From the NCBI GenBank assembly GCA_956465555.1, contig OY101130.1, positions 1,217,403 to 1,281,402 of the forward strand: a DNA stretch of 64,000 nt, in the 5' to 3' direction. The position numbers and the translations under genes were made by a program. Of this stretch, positions 52,451 through 62,780 are shown one piece after another. The notes under the pieces were generated by a model, which saw only the letters and a program-made list of their open reading frames with translations, did not search any database and was not told the DNA's origin. The stretch's first letter is position 1, and each line of letters opens with the position of its first letter. This DNA comes from Nitzschia sp. pyKryTriq1. Taxonomy: Eukaryota > Bacillariophyta > Bacillariophyceae > Bacillariales > Bacillariaceae.

Positions 52451-54643
52451 CTACATTGCAGTATCTTTGCCCACAGACTTGGCCTTGTGCACCGGGGATT
52501 TTTTATGTTTCGAGGCCTTCGCTTTACTGATGACGATAGAATCATTAGAAGTCTCGGACGACTCCTCTTCCGACGAGCTGGAAAGTTGTTCTTCTGATGC
52601 ATCATAAGTCGATTTTTCGTCGGATTCTTCCGGGCTTGTGTCTTTGACAGAGCTAGTAGCATCATCAGATGCCTCTTCTGCGCTCCCGTCTTCGACAGAG
52701 GAATCATCATCAGAAGCCTCTTCTGCTTCGAGAGCGGAATCATCATCGGACGCTTCTTCTACGCTTGCGACTTCGACTGATGAATCATCATCGGACGCCT
52801 CTTCTGCGCTTGCGTCTTCGATAGAGCTAGTAGCATCATCAGAAGTCTCCTCTGCGCTCCCGTCTACGATAGAGGAATCATCATCAGGAGCCTCTTCTGT
52901 TTCGAGAGGGGAATCATCATCGGACGCTTCTTCTACGCTTGCGACTTCGACTGATGAATCATCATCGGACGCCTCTTCGGCGCTTGTGTCTTCGACAGAG
53001 CTAGTAGCATCATCAGAAGTATCTTCTGCGCTCCCGTCTTCGACAGAGGAATCATCATCAGGAGCCTCTTCTCTTTCGAGAGCGGAATCATCATCGGTAG
53101 CATCTTCTACGCTTGCGACTTCGACTGATGAATCATCATCGGACGCCTCTTCGGCGCTTGCGTCTTCGATAGAGCTAGTAGCATCATCAGAAGTATCTTC
53201 TGCGCTTCCGTCTTCGATAGAAGAATCATCATCAGGAGCCTCTTCTGTTTCGACAGCGGAATCATCATCGGTAGCATCTTCTACGCTTGCGACTTCGACT
53301 GATGAATCATCATCGGACGCCTCTTCTGCGCTTGAGTCTTCGATAGAGCTAGTATCATCATCAGAAGCGATCGAAGGTTCAACAATAGACGAAGTAGATA
53401 CGCCATCCGCCGAGGCCTCCGATTCTTCTAATGGTTCGTCGCCTTCCTTTGTGTCACCTGTCTTCACCTCCACGCTGGAATCTAAGTCGTCGCTTTCTGC
53501 ATCTACGACTGGAGCCGTTGTTGGAGGCGGCGTGGACAAGCAGCACTTGAAAATGGCTGGCAAAGGAGTCGCACAGTCTCCGGCCGTCCAATGGTCGACG
53601 TAGGAGATGTTTTTGAGCGCGATCTCGGTAAAGTTGGCAGAAGACTGCAAGCAAAGGCCGGCCGTTTCGGTGCCGGTCGTGTTGGGGCCATAATCCCAAT
53701 CCGATCCATCCTTCCATTGCCAATGCAAGGTCTCATCATCGATATATCCACCCAAATAAAAGTCCTTCGACAAAACTTTCCCGGTCGCAAACGACATTCC
53801 AATTTCAATTCCCGTAGCCATTTGAAAGAGGCCGGCACTGGAAAGCTTGGTGTTCTCTGTTAGGCTATGGATCGAGGCCAAGTGGCATCCCATAGCCTCT
53901 GCAGCCGCTTCATGTTCCGACCAAGACATCGGTGTTTTAATGTACGTAACATTCACTTCGAGACATCCAGGGAAGACAGAGGGAGTGAATTCACTGGCTT
54001 TCTTCTCGGCTTCGTTTTCAGCCTTGGCGTCTGCTTTTACTTCCATCTTTTCTTTCTTGGCATCTGCCTTGGCCTTCTTCTCGGCTTCCTTTTCTGCCTT
54101 GGCGTCCGCTTTGGCTTTCAACTTTTCTTTTGCTGCGTTCGCTTTGGCAATTTTCTTTTCTTCCTTGGTCTTCTTTTTCGCCTCCTGCTTTTCTTTTTTC
54201 TCGTTTTTCTTGACCGCCTTAAGATATGCTTTGTCCGTTTTTGACTCTTTTGTCTTTCCCAAGAGCGGAGCGACAAGCAGGTCGAATGATGAACCAGCCT
54301 GTTGATTACTACCTTCGCCGAGGATGGCACCAACGCCTTCAGACGTGGATGAATACAAACTGACGCCCAAAAAGCAACACAACGCCATCACTGCCAAAGC
54401 TGTCGTTACCCATGACGATGCGCCGCGGCTTCGATAGCGCTTGAACGCCACATCATCATCGATCAAATAATGTCCGTTCTTGGGATGTACATCGCCATCC
54501 GTCGTCTTCTCTTGTCCAGTGATGGAACCGTAATACATCAAGTGGGGCTCCTCGCCCTCGAATCCAGGGATAAGTATAGTTTCGTTTTCCGCGAGTGCTC
54601 GCTCCTCATCCACTCGGAACCTTCCTTGGTTGAAAATATCCAT
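52451..54643 (-). CDS. Type II membrane protein with C-type lectin domain and acidic repeat tail
   Basis: Single exon, 730 residues from the ATG at 54643 (MDIFNQGRFRVDEER); the frame is open 96 codons further upstream but lacks conserved-looking sequence. Order: cytoplasmic region of about 80 residues, one membrane segment (VTTALAVMALCCFLGVSL), a Lys/Ala/Glu coiled-coil stalk (EKEAEKKAKADAKKEK), then a C-type-lectin-like domain (about residues 225-370: WSEHEAAAEAMGCHLASIHS, FYLGGYIDDETLHWQWKDGSDWDYG, AGDC...IFKCC). The calcium-site EPN/QPD and WND motifs are not evident, so sugar binding is uncertain. A Ser/Asp/Glu tail follows, built of a 58-residue repeat present about four times, then a basic end. 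A surface-exposed binding protein is inferred. Confidence 0.85.
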   Translation of the reverse strand: MDIFNQGRFRVDEERALAENETILIPGFEGEEPHLMYYGSITGQEKTTDGDVHPKNGHYLIDDDVAFKRYRSRGASSWVTTALAVMALCCFLGVSLYSSTSEGVGAILGEGSNQQAGSSFDLLVAPLLGKTKESKTDKAYLKAVKKNEKKEKQEAKKKTKEEKKIAKANAAKEKLKAKADAKAEKEAEKKAKADAKKEKMEVKADAKAENEAEKKASEFTPSVFPGCLEVNVTYIKTPMSWSEHEAAAEAMGCHLASIHSLTENTKLSSAGLFQMATGIEIGMSFATGKVLSKDFYLGGYIDDETLHWQWKDGSDWDYGPNTTGTETAGLCLQSSANFTEIALKNISYVDHWTAGDCATPLPAIFKCCLSTPPPTTAPVVDAESDDLDSSVEVKTGDTKEGDEPLEESEASADGVSTSSIVEPSIASDDDTSSIEDSSAEEASDDDSSVEVASVEDATDDDSAVETEEAPDDDSSIEDGSAEDTSDDATSSIEDASAEEASDDDSSVEVASVEDATDDDSALEREEAPDDDSSVEDGSAEDTSDDATSSVEDTSAEEASDDDSSVEVASVEEASDDDSPLETEEAPDDDSSIVDGSAEETSDDATSSIEDASAEEASDDDSSVEVASVEEASDDDSALEAEEASDDDSSVEDGSAEEASDDATSSVKDTSPEESDEKSTYDASEEQLSSSSEEESSETSNDSIVISKAKASKHKKSPVHKAKSVGKDTAM
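52660..53360 (-). repeat. 174-bp coding tandem repeat (58 residues), about four copies
   Basis: GAATCATCATCGGACGCCTC recurs with a period of exactly 174 bases near 52782, 52956, 53130 and 53304. The unit encodes acidic Ser/Asp/Glu sequence in the lectin protein tail. Confidence 0.95.
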
Positions 54644-55550
54644 ACTATCGATAATGCAAATACGACGGGATAGATCTTGGAATAATAGGTAACTATTGGC
54701 CGAACGGTTGTTTCGGTTCTCGTCCTTGTTGTTGATGCTGGAGAATGAGCGTATGTCATAAATAGCCAGATAAATAGAGTGAGGAGTGGGAATATGGCAA
54801 GCTGGCGATTTACGAGATGACGAAGATGCAAAGCTCGGAGCGCAGCAGTGACACGAGTTTCGTGCTTGGGGCGCCGACGAAAGCGAAGCGATGTATGAAT
54901 AGGCATGGCTTGATACGTAGAGACACGCCAACCTACATCACACTATTATGTTCGTACCTTTAGCCGATGCTTGTTTGCCTTTCGATTTAGATACCGGCAC
55001 AAAGTATGGGAAGCCGAGATGGAGCGAATGAGCAGTTTGAGTTGACGAAGATATCAATCGCCTCGAATAATGCCGGTGTCAATGAGGTCGGTGTCCAGCA
55101 GGATATGCGAGGTTCTTTGAATGGCACCTCTCCGAGGAATCGCTGTCATCAGCTTGCATGAAAAAGGATCTTGGATACTTCGCCTATTCGTAATACTTGT
55201 ATGTACTCATACTGCCGCGTTTGTGATGGGAACTTATAGAGCACGCCCGCCGATTTTACGTAGAATTGAACCTACTAGTAGTAGAGAGAGTAGAGTCAGT
55301 AGCTACCGGTACCTGTATTGATGGGATAACATCAAGCTAAATCTTGGTAAATCTTGATTCGAATGCTAGTAGAGTTATAGGAGTAGCTAGCAGCTAGCTA
55401 CTCTATACGTCAAAGCAACCAAATGCGAAATATAATTACATAGGCAGCATGAACGTCTACTGTTCTATCATAATGCAAGTCGTATCATATACAAGAGCGG
55501 TTCGTCCTCGTCCTTCTTTTCTTTCTTTAGCTCGTCCTTCTTTTCTTTCT
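54644..55550. other. Intergenic region lectin / Rab1
   Basis: About 900 bases with a CTACTAGTAGTAGAGAGAGTAG block near 55270-55300 followed by TACCGGTACC, and GGAGTAGCTAGCAGCTAGCTACTC near 55380-55404. No gene. Confidence 0.55.

Positions 55551-55554
<4 letters not shown>
55507..55554 (+). repeat. 24-bp direct duplication spanning the Rab1 stop codon
   Basis: CTCGTCCTTCTTTTCTTTCTTTAG (here split in text as CTCGTCCTTCTTTTC then TTTCTTTAG) occurs at 55507-55530 and 55531-55554. The second copy contains the reverse-strand TAA of the Rab1 gene at 55551-55553. Confidence 0.92.
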
Positions 55555-56519
<965 letters not shown>

Positions 56520-57059
56520 TGTTGATCAGTTGAGGTGTTCGTGCAGTACTGTTCTGTATTAGCAAGCAACTTCGATTCGTGCATTGTGCACTTCCCATGG
56601 TCGATCGCGTTCGGAAGATGATGGAGGGGAGAGAGAAGGGTTTGTTTCCGCATTGGAGCTTGCACGATGGCGCAGACGCTTTTGACTTGACCGTTAGCCG
56701 TATGTGTATCCCGAAATACACATTATTATGGATCGGCAGGCTCGACGACGGCCGATAGCAAGAGCTGTTGCTCTGCGCATACCTCCCTGCGCTGCTGCGC
56801 TCGCTCCCCTGCTGCGCCGGCCGTTCTTGGGCACTTCCCGCTAAAAAAATCTTCAGGATACGCGGGGCGCGAGAGTGGGTTGCGATCAAAGAGCACAACA
56901 TCATGATTCACGCCGCTACACTCCGTCCAACATCAAAATATATTCGCAAAAGATTTCAACTCCATGGGTTTTGTGTTTTATAGAGTAAGTCATTCAAACT
57001 TGGACTCAGCTTGAAAGCAACTTCGACTAAGCGATGATAATCTTTCGAATAGAAAAGTC
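56520..57059. other. Presumed Rab1 promoter region
   Basis: About 540 bases without a supported gene. It has a GC-rich stretch at 56790-56830 and no notable repeat. Confidence 0.5.
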
Positions 57060-57545
57060 AAAGGAGGAAGCATTGGATTATTCGCTGTTGACCCGATAGG
57101 ATTTATGTGGCAGTCACTACGTACGATTCCTCCATACCAGTGATGGCAACGGCATTCTCCCTCGGGTCTATGTCTGTGGCGTATTGATCAAGGGGGATAA
57201 TACATTGATTGTCGCCGGATCGACACGTGGTATGTGAAGAGGATATGGGAATGCCGAAGGGTCCGATGAAGATGGATTCTTGACGTTGCTGGATCCACAG
57301 GATGGCGAACTATCCTCCAGTACTGGTTTGAGCAATATGCGAATTGGAACCGCTCAAGCCGATGTCATTATATGTGACGATCCATTGGATTCCAATTCCT
57401 TTTAGTATATCGTCGGTGCGACTCAAGGAACTATGGAAAAGTCCAAGAACGATGCAAATAACAATGACTTGTCCACGCCGTCGACATCACTCGGTGCCTT
57501 TGTTGCCAAAATGAATCTCGTGGGAGTTAGTGGCACCTTGGTGGC
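57060..57545 (+). pseudogene. Decayed fragment of a beta-propeller-like gene
   Basis: No long open frame, but one + frame from about 57128 reads as continuous protein-like sequence with two stops: DGNGILPRVYVCGV..., GSTRGM, TGA near 57236, then RGYGNAEGSDEDGFLTLLDPQDG (quoted in pieces), RIGTAQADVIICDDPLDSNSF, TAG near 57401, then YIVGATQGTMEKSKND... and GAFVAKMNL. The 'SDEDGF.T.LDP..G' and 'YIVGAT.G' pattern resembles the repeats of secreted diatom beta-propeller (SBBP-like) proteins. Upstream, 57060-57110 reads VKGGSIGLFAVDPIGFMW in a different frame. Stops plus a frame change indicate a degraded gene remnant. The family assignment is tentative. Confidence 0.6.
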
Positions 57546-58030
57546 ACCGTACTCGTACAGGTACTTGTACTGGTAGTCTACATACGACTACCGGTACAGA
57601 CTGTACCAGGTACTGCAGAGTTTGAAGTTGTCGCGGAGCGAAATTTGAAATGCAGGTACGTCCGTCCGTCTATCATTCCGTCCGTCCTCGGACCGACACC
57701 CGACAGAAAATTTGAAATTCGCGGGTCTCAACGCTCGGAACGACTAAGACGACTTCTTCTGAGAACAGAACAAAAAGCACAAGACAACAACAACAACAAC
57801 AACAAGAACAACAAGAAACCAAAAGGCAACTTCGCTCGCCAAAGTCACAAAACGCACCTATCTTGCTGTGCAACAGTATTGTACGAATTTTCATTGCTGT
57901 CTTACTGCATTTGCCGTCCAGACCTCCTCTTTTTCGAGTAATATATACAGTTCTACCAATCCCGGCCGGCATGAGATCACGCTTGTAGTACTGTAGTACA
58001 TACGTACCAACAACACCAATATTTTCTAGT
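57546..58030. other. Presumed ATG9 promoter region
   Basis: About 480 bases. It opens with dense GTAC/CCGG palindromes (57545-57615), then CGTCCGTC repeats near 57660-57690 and (CAA)n at 57785-57820. No gene. Confidence 0.6.
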
Positions 58031-61000
58031 ATGAGCCACTACCATCGCCTTCCCGACATTGAAGAAGAAACGGATGCTTTGTGGGATCAACTGAACGATG
58101 AACAATCGCGAGAAGTGCAGCAGCACCAATCGCGATTCCAAGCGGCGGATCCTCGCAGTTCCCGGACGCACCGGTGGGTGATTTTGCAAAGCATGGTTTC
58201 CAACACACTGATACGTACCGGGGCCGCGGCGTCGTCCGCCTGGCAGGCGGCGCGGGAAGCGTGGCGGCATCATGATCCAACGAATTATTATCAACATCCA
58301 CACCGACCACGTTCGACGGATTTGGATTTTGACGAGCAGTTTGGGATTCATGATTTGCGACCCAACTCGTTATTTTCGCAGTTGGAAGAAGGGGAAGAGG
58401 AACACGGCGGGGGAGGAGGACATGGAAATCAGGGACAGAGACAACGACAGCGACAGCGACAACGCGATGAACGACCGAATCCAGGGTATCCATTTGTAGT
58501 CTTGCAAGAGTATCCTTCGCGGCGCGCCATCCAACGAGAACAAGAGCACTGGGGCATCGTCGCCAACATGGATGTCTTTTTGCAGAATTTGTATCAATAC
58601 TACTACCAACGAGGTTTGGTGCCCATGGTGTGTAAATTCTTGGTGGAATTCGTCTCGCTCATGTTCACGCTCTGGCTGTCCCGTATCTTGATGCAACGAG
58701 TCGACTGGCATCAGTTAGCAACGTGCAAAGACGAACACACCTGCAAGGCCAACTGGTCCGACTACTACTACGACCAACAATCATCTTCCTTATCCCATCG
58801 ATCGCTACTAGTGCAAGGATATACGATATTGTTTGTGGCATACGCATGGTTCTCTGTATGGACATTTTGGCAGTCTCTTCAGCAGGCCTGGAAGTGTCAA
58901 TATATTATGCATGAAAAATTGGGCATTTCTAGACGAAAACTTCAAGGTGGCTCCGTCTCGTGGGATACCGTGGTCCAACAGTTGGTCCAAGCCCAAGACT
59001 CGGGAATTTATCGGACCGCATTGAGCCGTTTGGATCCTCTGATTATTGCGCAACGCATTCTCCGAAAAGAGAATTTCGTATTGGCCTTTTTCAATCGAAA
59101 GTTGTTGGATATTCAAATCGGACAACGACAGTACTGGTGCCCGACGTTGGAATGGAGTATTCATGTTTGTGTTTTGAATTTCATGTTCAATCATAAATAT
59201 GAACTCCGGCCTGCCTTTGTGTTGGACTCTTCATCCTTGGAACGACGTTTGATTGTCTGTGGGATCGTTCATGCGCTGCTCCTTCCCTTTTTGATCCTGT
59301 TCGTGTCCTTGCACTTTTTATTTCGCAATGTGTACGACTTCAAGACGTCCAAACAATACATGGGGAATAAACAATGGTCGACCGTGGCGCAATGGACCTT
59401 TCGAGAATTCAATGAACTACCTCATGTCTTGGAACGACGATTGGAACCCAGCTATGCCGCCTCGGAACAATACCTCAAGCTCTTTGGACAATCCGAGTGG
59501 TTGGCCGCCTTGGGTAAACTATTGGTCTTTTTGGGTGGAGCCGTAGGGGGTGTCTTGTTGGTACTGGGGGTCTTGAATGATGCCATCTTGCTGCATGTTC
59601 AACTCTGGGGCCGTAACTTGTTATGGTACGCGGGTATGGCGGGAATCGTCTATTCCGTCGGAAAAGGATTGTTGCCCACCAAGGAAGCTCAGCCAAGTGT
59701 GACACGGAACCTCTTTGGCGATATGGATGCCGCTCTCAAAGCAGTATCTACGCATACACACTACTATCCGGAACATTGGAAAGGGCGTGGCTGGGATCCC
59801 AAAGTCCATTCTCAATTCGGAATGATGTTTGATTCCAAGGTCAAATTGTTCTTGTGGGAATTGATTTCTCTCGTCTTGGCGCCCTACATCCTCGCCGCCA
59901 AATTATCCAAGTGTGCTCCAGCTATCTGTGAATTCTGTATGACCATCAAAGCCAAAGTACCAGGAGCTGGAGATGTTTGTGGATATTCGACGTTTGATTT
60001 TGATACCTTCAAGGATGAAGCGTGGGATGGAAAGACTTTGGGAAAATCCACGATTCTTTCGGAAAGTACTACTAGGAGTCCACAGCATCAGCATCATGAT
60101 CAAGAAGACCCAGCATCCATGTCCTTGACCGAATCCTTCATGCGTACTGGTAATTTGGAAGAAGCCGCCCGCCAACATCCCAAACCCAAGGCTCGTGACG
60201 GCAAAATGGAGAAATCCTTCTTTGGTTTCCAAGCGGCTCATCCAAGTTGGAAATGCAGTCCGTCTGGACAATCCTTGGTGGATCGAGTCGAAGAATATCG
60301 ACAAGCAGAACTGGCGGCCATGTCTCGAGAACGCAATGTGTATATTGAAGCGGCAGCACGACAACTGGAAACCTTGGTCCAGATGGAACGAGAGGATGAT
60401 CCTGGGGCGGCCATGGTGCTGGACCCCAAAACTCGATTCCAACAAGAACGATTACGGGATTTTCACTACACAAATCATCATATGCCTAGGCCTACTAGTA
60501 CTCGGGCCACAATGCCAACGGCCGACGATGCCGATGCAGGAACTCATCCTTCTCCTCGCTTTGGCCCCGTCCCACTGCCCAGCAGCAATACTTATCCCAC
60601 TACCACAACTGCTACTGGTGCATCCAGCACGTTGGCGAACTCTTCCAACCTTCTCTTTGCCAACAATGTCGATGAAGCCGACCAAGGATCTTCCTCCTTG
60701 GTGCCAACATCGTCCTCTCAGACGACCTCGGTGGCCGGTATCGATCCTTCGAATCACCATCATCCACAACTTGCCACTCTGTCCTCTTCGATTGCCACCA
60801 ACGCTACTACTTTGACAACTCATACGACAGCGACGACGGCCAATAATCGAGATGCACTGAGAGCCGGTTTGTCTACTGAATTGCGTCGTCTTTTGACCAT
60901 GTCGACATTGGAATCTGGAGAGAGTGTTTTGGCGAGTCCTCCCTTGTTCTTGGGCGATCATGGTGCCGCTGATGGTGCCGCTGCTAGTAGTGCTAGTACT

Positions 61001-61285
61001 ACTACGGCAACCTTGTTTCCCGATCGCGCCGCCGAACAACGCCAATACTATTGGTTGGAGCGATTTCACGAGCATTTGGTGGGCCAGCAGCAGCAGCAAC
61101 AGCAACAGCAACAACAAGTAGAAGATGGGGCCACAAGAATGGCAGTCTCGACACCCATGCCTGTTGGTGGTGGTAGCGACGATCCTATGATTTCTCGCTC
61201 CATGCCTGTCCCTGGAACCAATCCTACTACTAATGGTAGTAGTAGTAGTAGAACTGACCATCAGCACAACAGCAATATAGTTTAA
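58031..61285 (+). CDS. ATG9: Autophagy-related protein 9 (ATG9)
   Basis: Single exon, 1084 residues. The N-terminal ~180 residues are hydrophilic. The ATG9 core spans about residues 180-690, with NMDVFLQNLYQYYYQRGLVPMVCKFLVEFVSLMF (given in two parts in family signatures), SVSWDTVVQQLVQAQ, RILRKENFVLAFFN, LRPAFVLDSSSLERRLIVCGI, LFRNVYDFKTS, TFREFNELPHVLERRL, and FDSKVKLFLWELISLVLAPYIL. ATG9 is the multispanning lipid scramblase that seeds autophagosome membranes from Golgi-derived vesicles. The 390-residue C-terminal tail is Ser/Thr/Gln-rich with a CAG/CAA poly-Gln run near residue 1020. It lacks introns, unlike neighbouring Rab1. Confidence 0.96.
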   Translation: MSHYHRLPDIEEETDALWDQLNDEQSREVQQHQSRFQAADPRSSRTHRWVILQSMVSNTLIRTGAAASSAWQAAREAWRHHDPTNYYQHPHRPRSTDLDFDEQFGIHDLRPNSLFSQLEEGEEEHGGGGGHGNQGQRQRQRQRQRDERPNPGYPFVVLQEYPSRRAIQREQEHWGIVANMDVFLQNLYQYYYQRGLVPMVCKFLVEFVSLMFTLWLSRILMQRVDWHQLATCKDEHTCKANWSDYYYDQQSSSLSHRSLLVQGYTILFVAYAWFSVWTFWQSLQQAWKCQYIMHEKLGISRRKLQGGSVSWDTVVQQLVQAQDSGIYRTALSRLDPLIIAQRILRKENFVLAFFNRKLLDIQIGQRQYWCPTLEWSIHVCVLNFMFNHKYELRPAFVLDSSSLERRLIVCGIVHALLLPFLILFVSLHFLFRNVYDFKTSKQYMGNKQWSTVAQWTFREFNELPHVLERRLEPSYAASEQYLKLFGQSEWLAALGKLLVFLGGAVGGVLLVLGVLNDAILLHVQLWGRNLLWYAGMAGIVYSVGKGLLPTKEAQPSVTRNLFGDMDAALKAVSTHTHYYPEHWKGRGWDPKVHSQFGMMFDSKVKLFLWELISLVLAPYILAAKLSKCAPAICEFCMTIKAKVPGAGDVCGYSTFDFDTFKDEAWDGKTLGKSTILSESTTRSPQHQHHDQEDPASMSLTESFMRTGNLEEAARQHPKPKARDGKMEKSFFGFQAAHPSWKCSPSGQSLVDRVEEYRQAELAAMSRERNVYIEAAARQLETLVQMEREDDPGAAMVLDPKTRFQQERLRDFHYTNHHMPRPTSTRATMPTADDADAGTHPSPRFGPVPLPSSNTYPTTTTATGASSTLANSSNLLFANNVDEADQGSSSLVPTSSSQTTSVAGIDPSNHHHPQLATLSSSIATNATTLTTHTTATTANNRDALRAGLSTELRRLLTMSTLESGESVLASPPLFLGDHGAADGAAASSASTTTATLFPDRAAEQRQYYWLERFHEHLVGQQQQQQQQQQQVEDGATRMAVSTPMPVGGGSDDPMISRSMPVPGTNPTTNGSSSSRTDHQHNSNIV

Positions 61286-61439
61286 AAAAACATTTTATAA
61301 ATTATATAACTTGAGAGAAGAGTCTACGATGCATTCAAAATATATCGTTGTACGTGTAGATCTCCCAACAGGTTTTATGAAATACTGAAACAAACAAAAA
61401 CAACGCCCACACTTTCTTTTTCCATGCAAAACTGGTGTT

Positions 61440-62780
61440 TCAATTCATTCTCTCACTCTCCCCCAATCCGGTTTCTGATCTATCCATGGTATTGTTGTTG
61501 TTGTTGCTGTTGCTGTTGTTGTTGTCGTCATCGTCATTAAAGCTGTTTGCTGTATCTAGACATGCCAACATGCTCAACAAGTTCTCGTCTACTGACGAGA
61601 TAGTATCAAAATCCGAAGAATAAGAATCTCTCCGTTCGGGACGTACCAAGACACTATCACTGCTGCGTCGATGAAGCATCATGGGATGATGTTGATGATG
61701 ATGTTGTTTTGATCGGATAAGTGGCAGTTCGCGATGCTGACTGACATCCAAAGAAGACGAAGATACACTCTTCTTATCAAGGGGTGTCTTTCCACGTCTC
61801 CTGGGATGTTTGGTTGATGCGGAGGAGGTCGTGAAGGGTGATTTCGCGGTGGAGGCGTGTTGTTGTTGTTGTTGATCCACCTGCTCCTCCTCATCTTTGC
61901 GAACAACTGCCTTTCTCCCCTCTCTCCCTTGGTCCGGCGAGGACGACATCGCGAAGGGTGGTGGCGGTAGAGGGGATGAAGTACGATTGGGTTTCCGAAT
62001 ACTACTGTTGTTGTCGCTCCCACCATGGAGCTGTTGTGAGGATGTTGGTTGGAGTGGTTGTTCCGGAGAGGCGGCAGATGTCCATCGACATGGACGATAC
62101 TTGTTGGATGAATGCTGATGAAGATTATGATTCGTGATACTTTGATCCGAGACACTTGCGGACAAAACTGGCCGGCGATGATGGAGACGCGGCGTAATAG
62201 GAGTCGACTGGTGGGACAGAGGAAGAGTACGGGCGTTATCATCTACCAAAACGGGTACCAACTTGCCCATACTAATATCTCCCGACGACAAATCCAAAAG
62301 CTTATTCATGTGTTCTTGGAGTGGTGTTGTGGACATCATGTACATGTCCAAAATCGAAGTGGGAGATTCTTCTTCATGCTGTTGTTGTCCTTGTTGCTGC
62401 AAGAGGTTGGGTACCGACAAAGATGCCCACTCAAACTTTTGCGTGCTGACCGTATTGCCTGTATTCGTAGTGCGGGTAGTGGTACTGCGAGCAGTGTCAA
62501 TGTCACCAATACTGATACTTTCATCATCAGTATTGGACGGCGTTGGAGATTCGCGAGGATTATGATGATGATGATGTTCAAAGGAACATAGTTTCATGAG
62601 AGACTCGCGGTTGTACGAAAACTTGGTAGACAAGGGGAGAGTGGTGCTTGGTGAGTAAAAATGAGCTTTGGAAGAAATCACATCATCAGCATCATGCTGA
62701 TGCTCGTTTCTCTCCAGGCTCTTGGCGGAAGTGCGCTTGACCTTGAAGTACGGTTTCTTGTTGGTTTCCGAAGATGGCAT
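61440..62780 (-). CDS. Low-complexity protein of unknown function
   Basis: Single exon, 446 residues from the ATG at 62780. A basic start (KKPYFKVKRTSAKSLERN) is followed by a non-repetitive stretch (FSYNRESLMKLCSFEH, EWASLSVPNLLQQQ, ILDMYMMSTTPLQEHMNKLLDLSSGDISMGKL) that argues for a real protein. The rest is Ser/Pro/His/Gln-rich with RRRGKTPLDKKS and SSVDENLLSMLACLDTA segments and a final poly-Asn tract. No domain, signal peptide or membrane segment is recognised. Clustered Ser/Arg motifs (RRSSDS, RRDSYSS) could be phosphorylation sites. Convergent with ATG9 at 155 bases. Confidence 0.65.
   Translation of the reverse strand: MPSSETNKKPYFKVKRTSAKSLERNEHQHDADDVISSKAHFYSPSTTLPLSTKFSYNRESLMKLCSFEHHHHHNPRESPTPSNTDDESISIGDIDTARSTTTRTTNTGNTVSTQKFEWASLSVPNLLQQQGQQQHEEESPTSILDMYMMSTTPLQEHMNKLLDLSSGDISMGKLVPVLVDDNARTLPLSHQSTPITPRLHHRRPVLSASVSDQSITNHNLHQHSSNKYRPCRWTSAASPEQPLQPTSSQQLHGGSDNNSSIRKPNRTSSPLPPPPFAMSSSPDQGREGRKAVVRKDEEEQVDQQQQQHASTAKSPFTTSSASTKHPRRRGKTPLDKKSVSSSSLDVSQHRELPLIRSKQHHHQHHPMMLHRRSSDSVLVRPERRDSYSSDFDTISSVDENLLSMLACLDTANSFNDDDDNNNSNSNNNNNTMDRSETGLGESERMN

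Noticed and set aside
52660-53360. Regular repeats that might suggest a CRISPR array
   Set aside because: The units are contiguous with no unique spacers and keep an open reading frame in a eukaryotic gene.
52638-53603. A 321-codon open frame on the + strand rich in Ser and Ala
   Set aside because: It is the antisense of the acidic 174-bp repeats of the lectin protein; its own sequence is just the repeat translated backwards.
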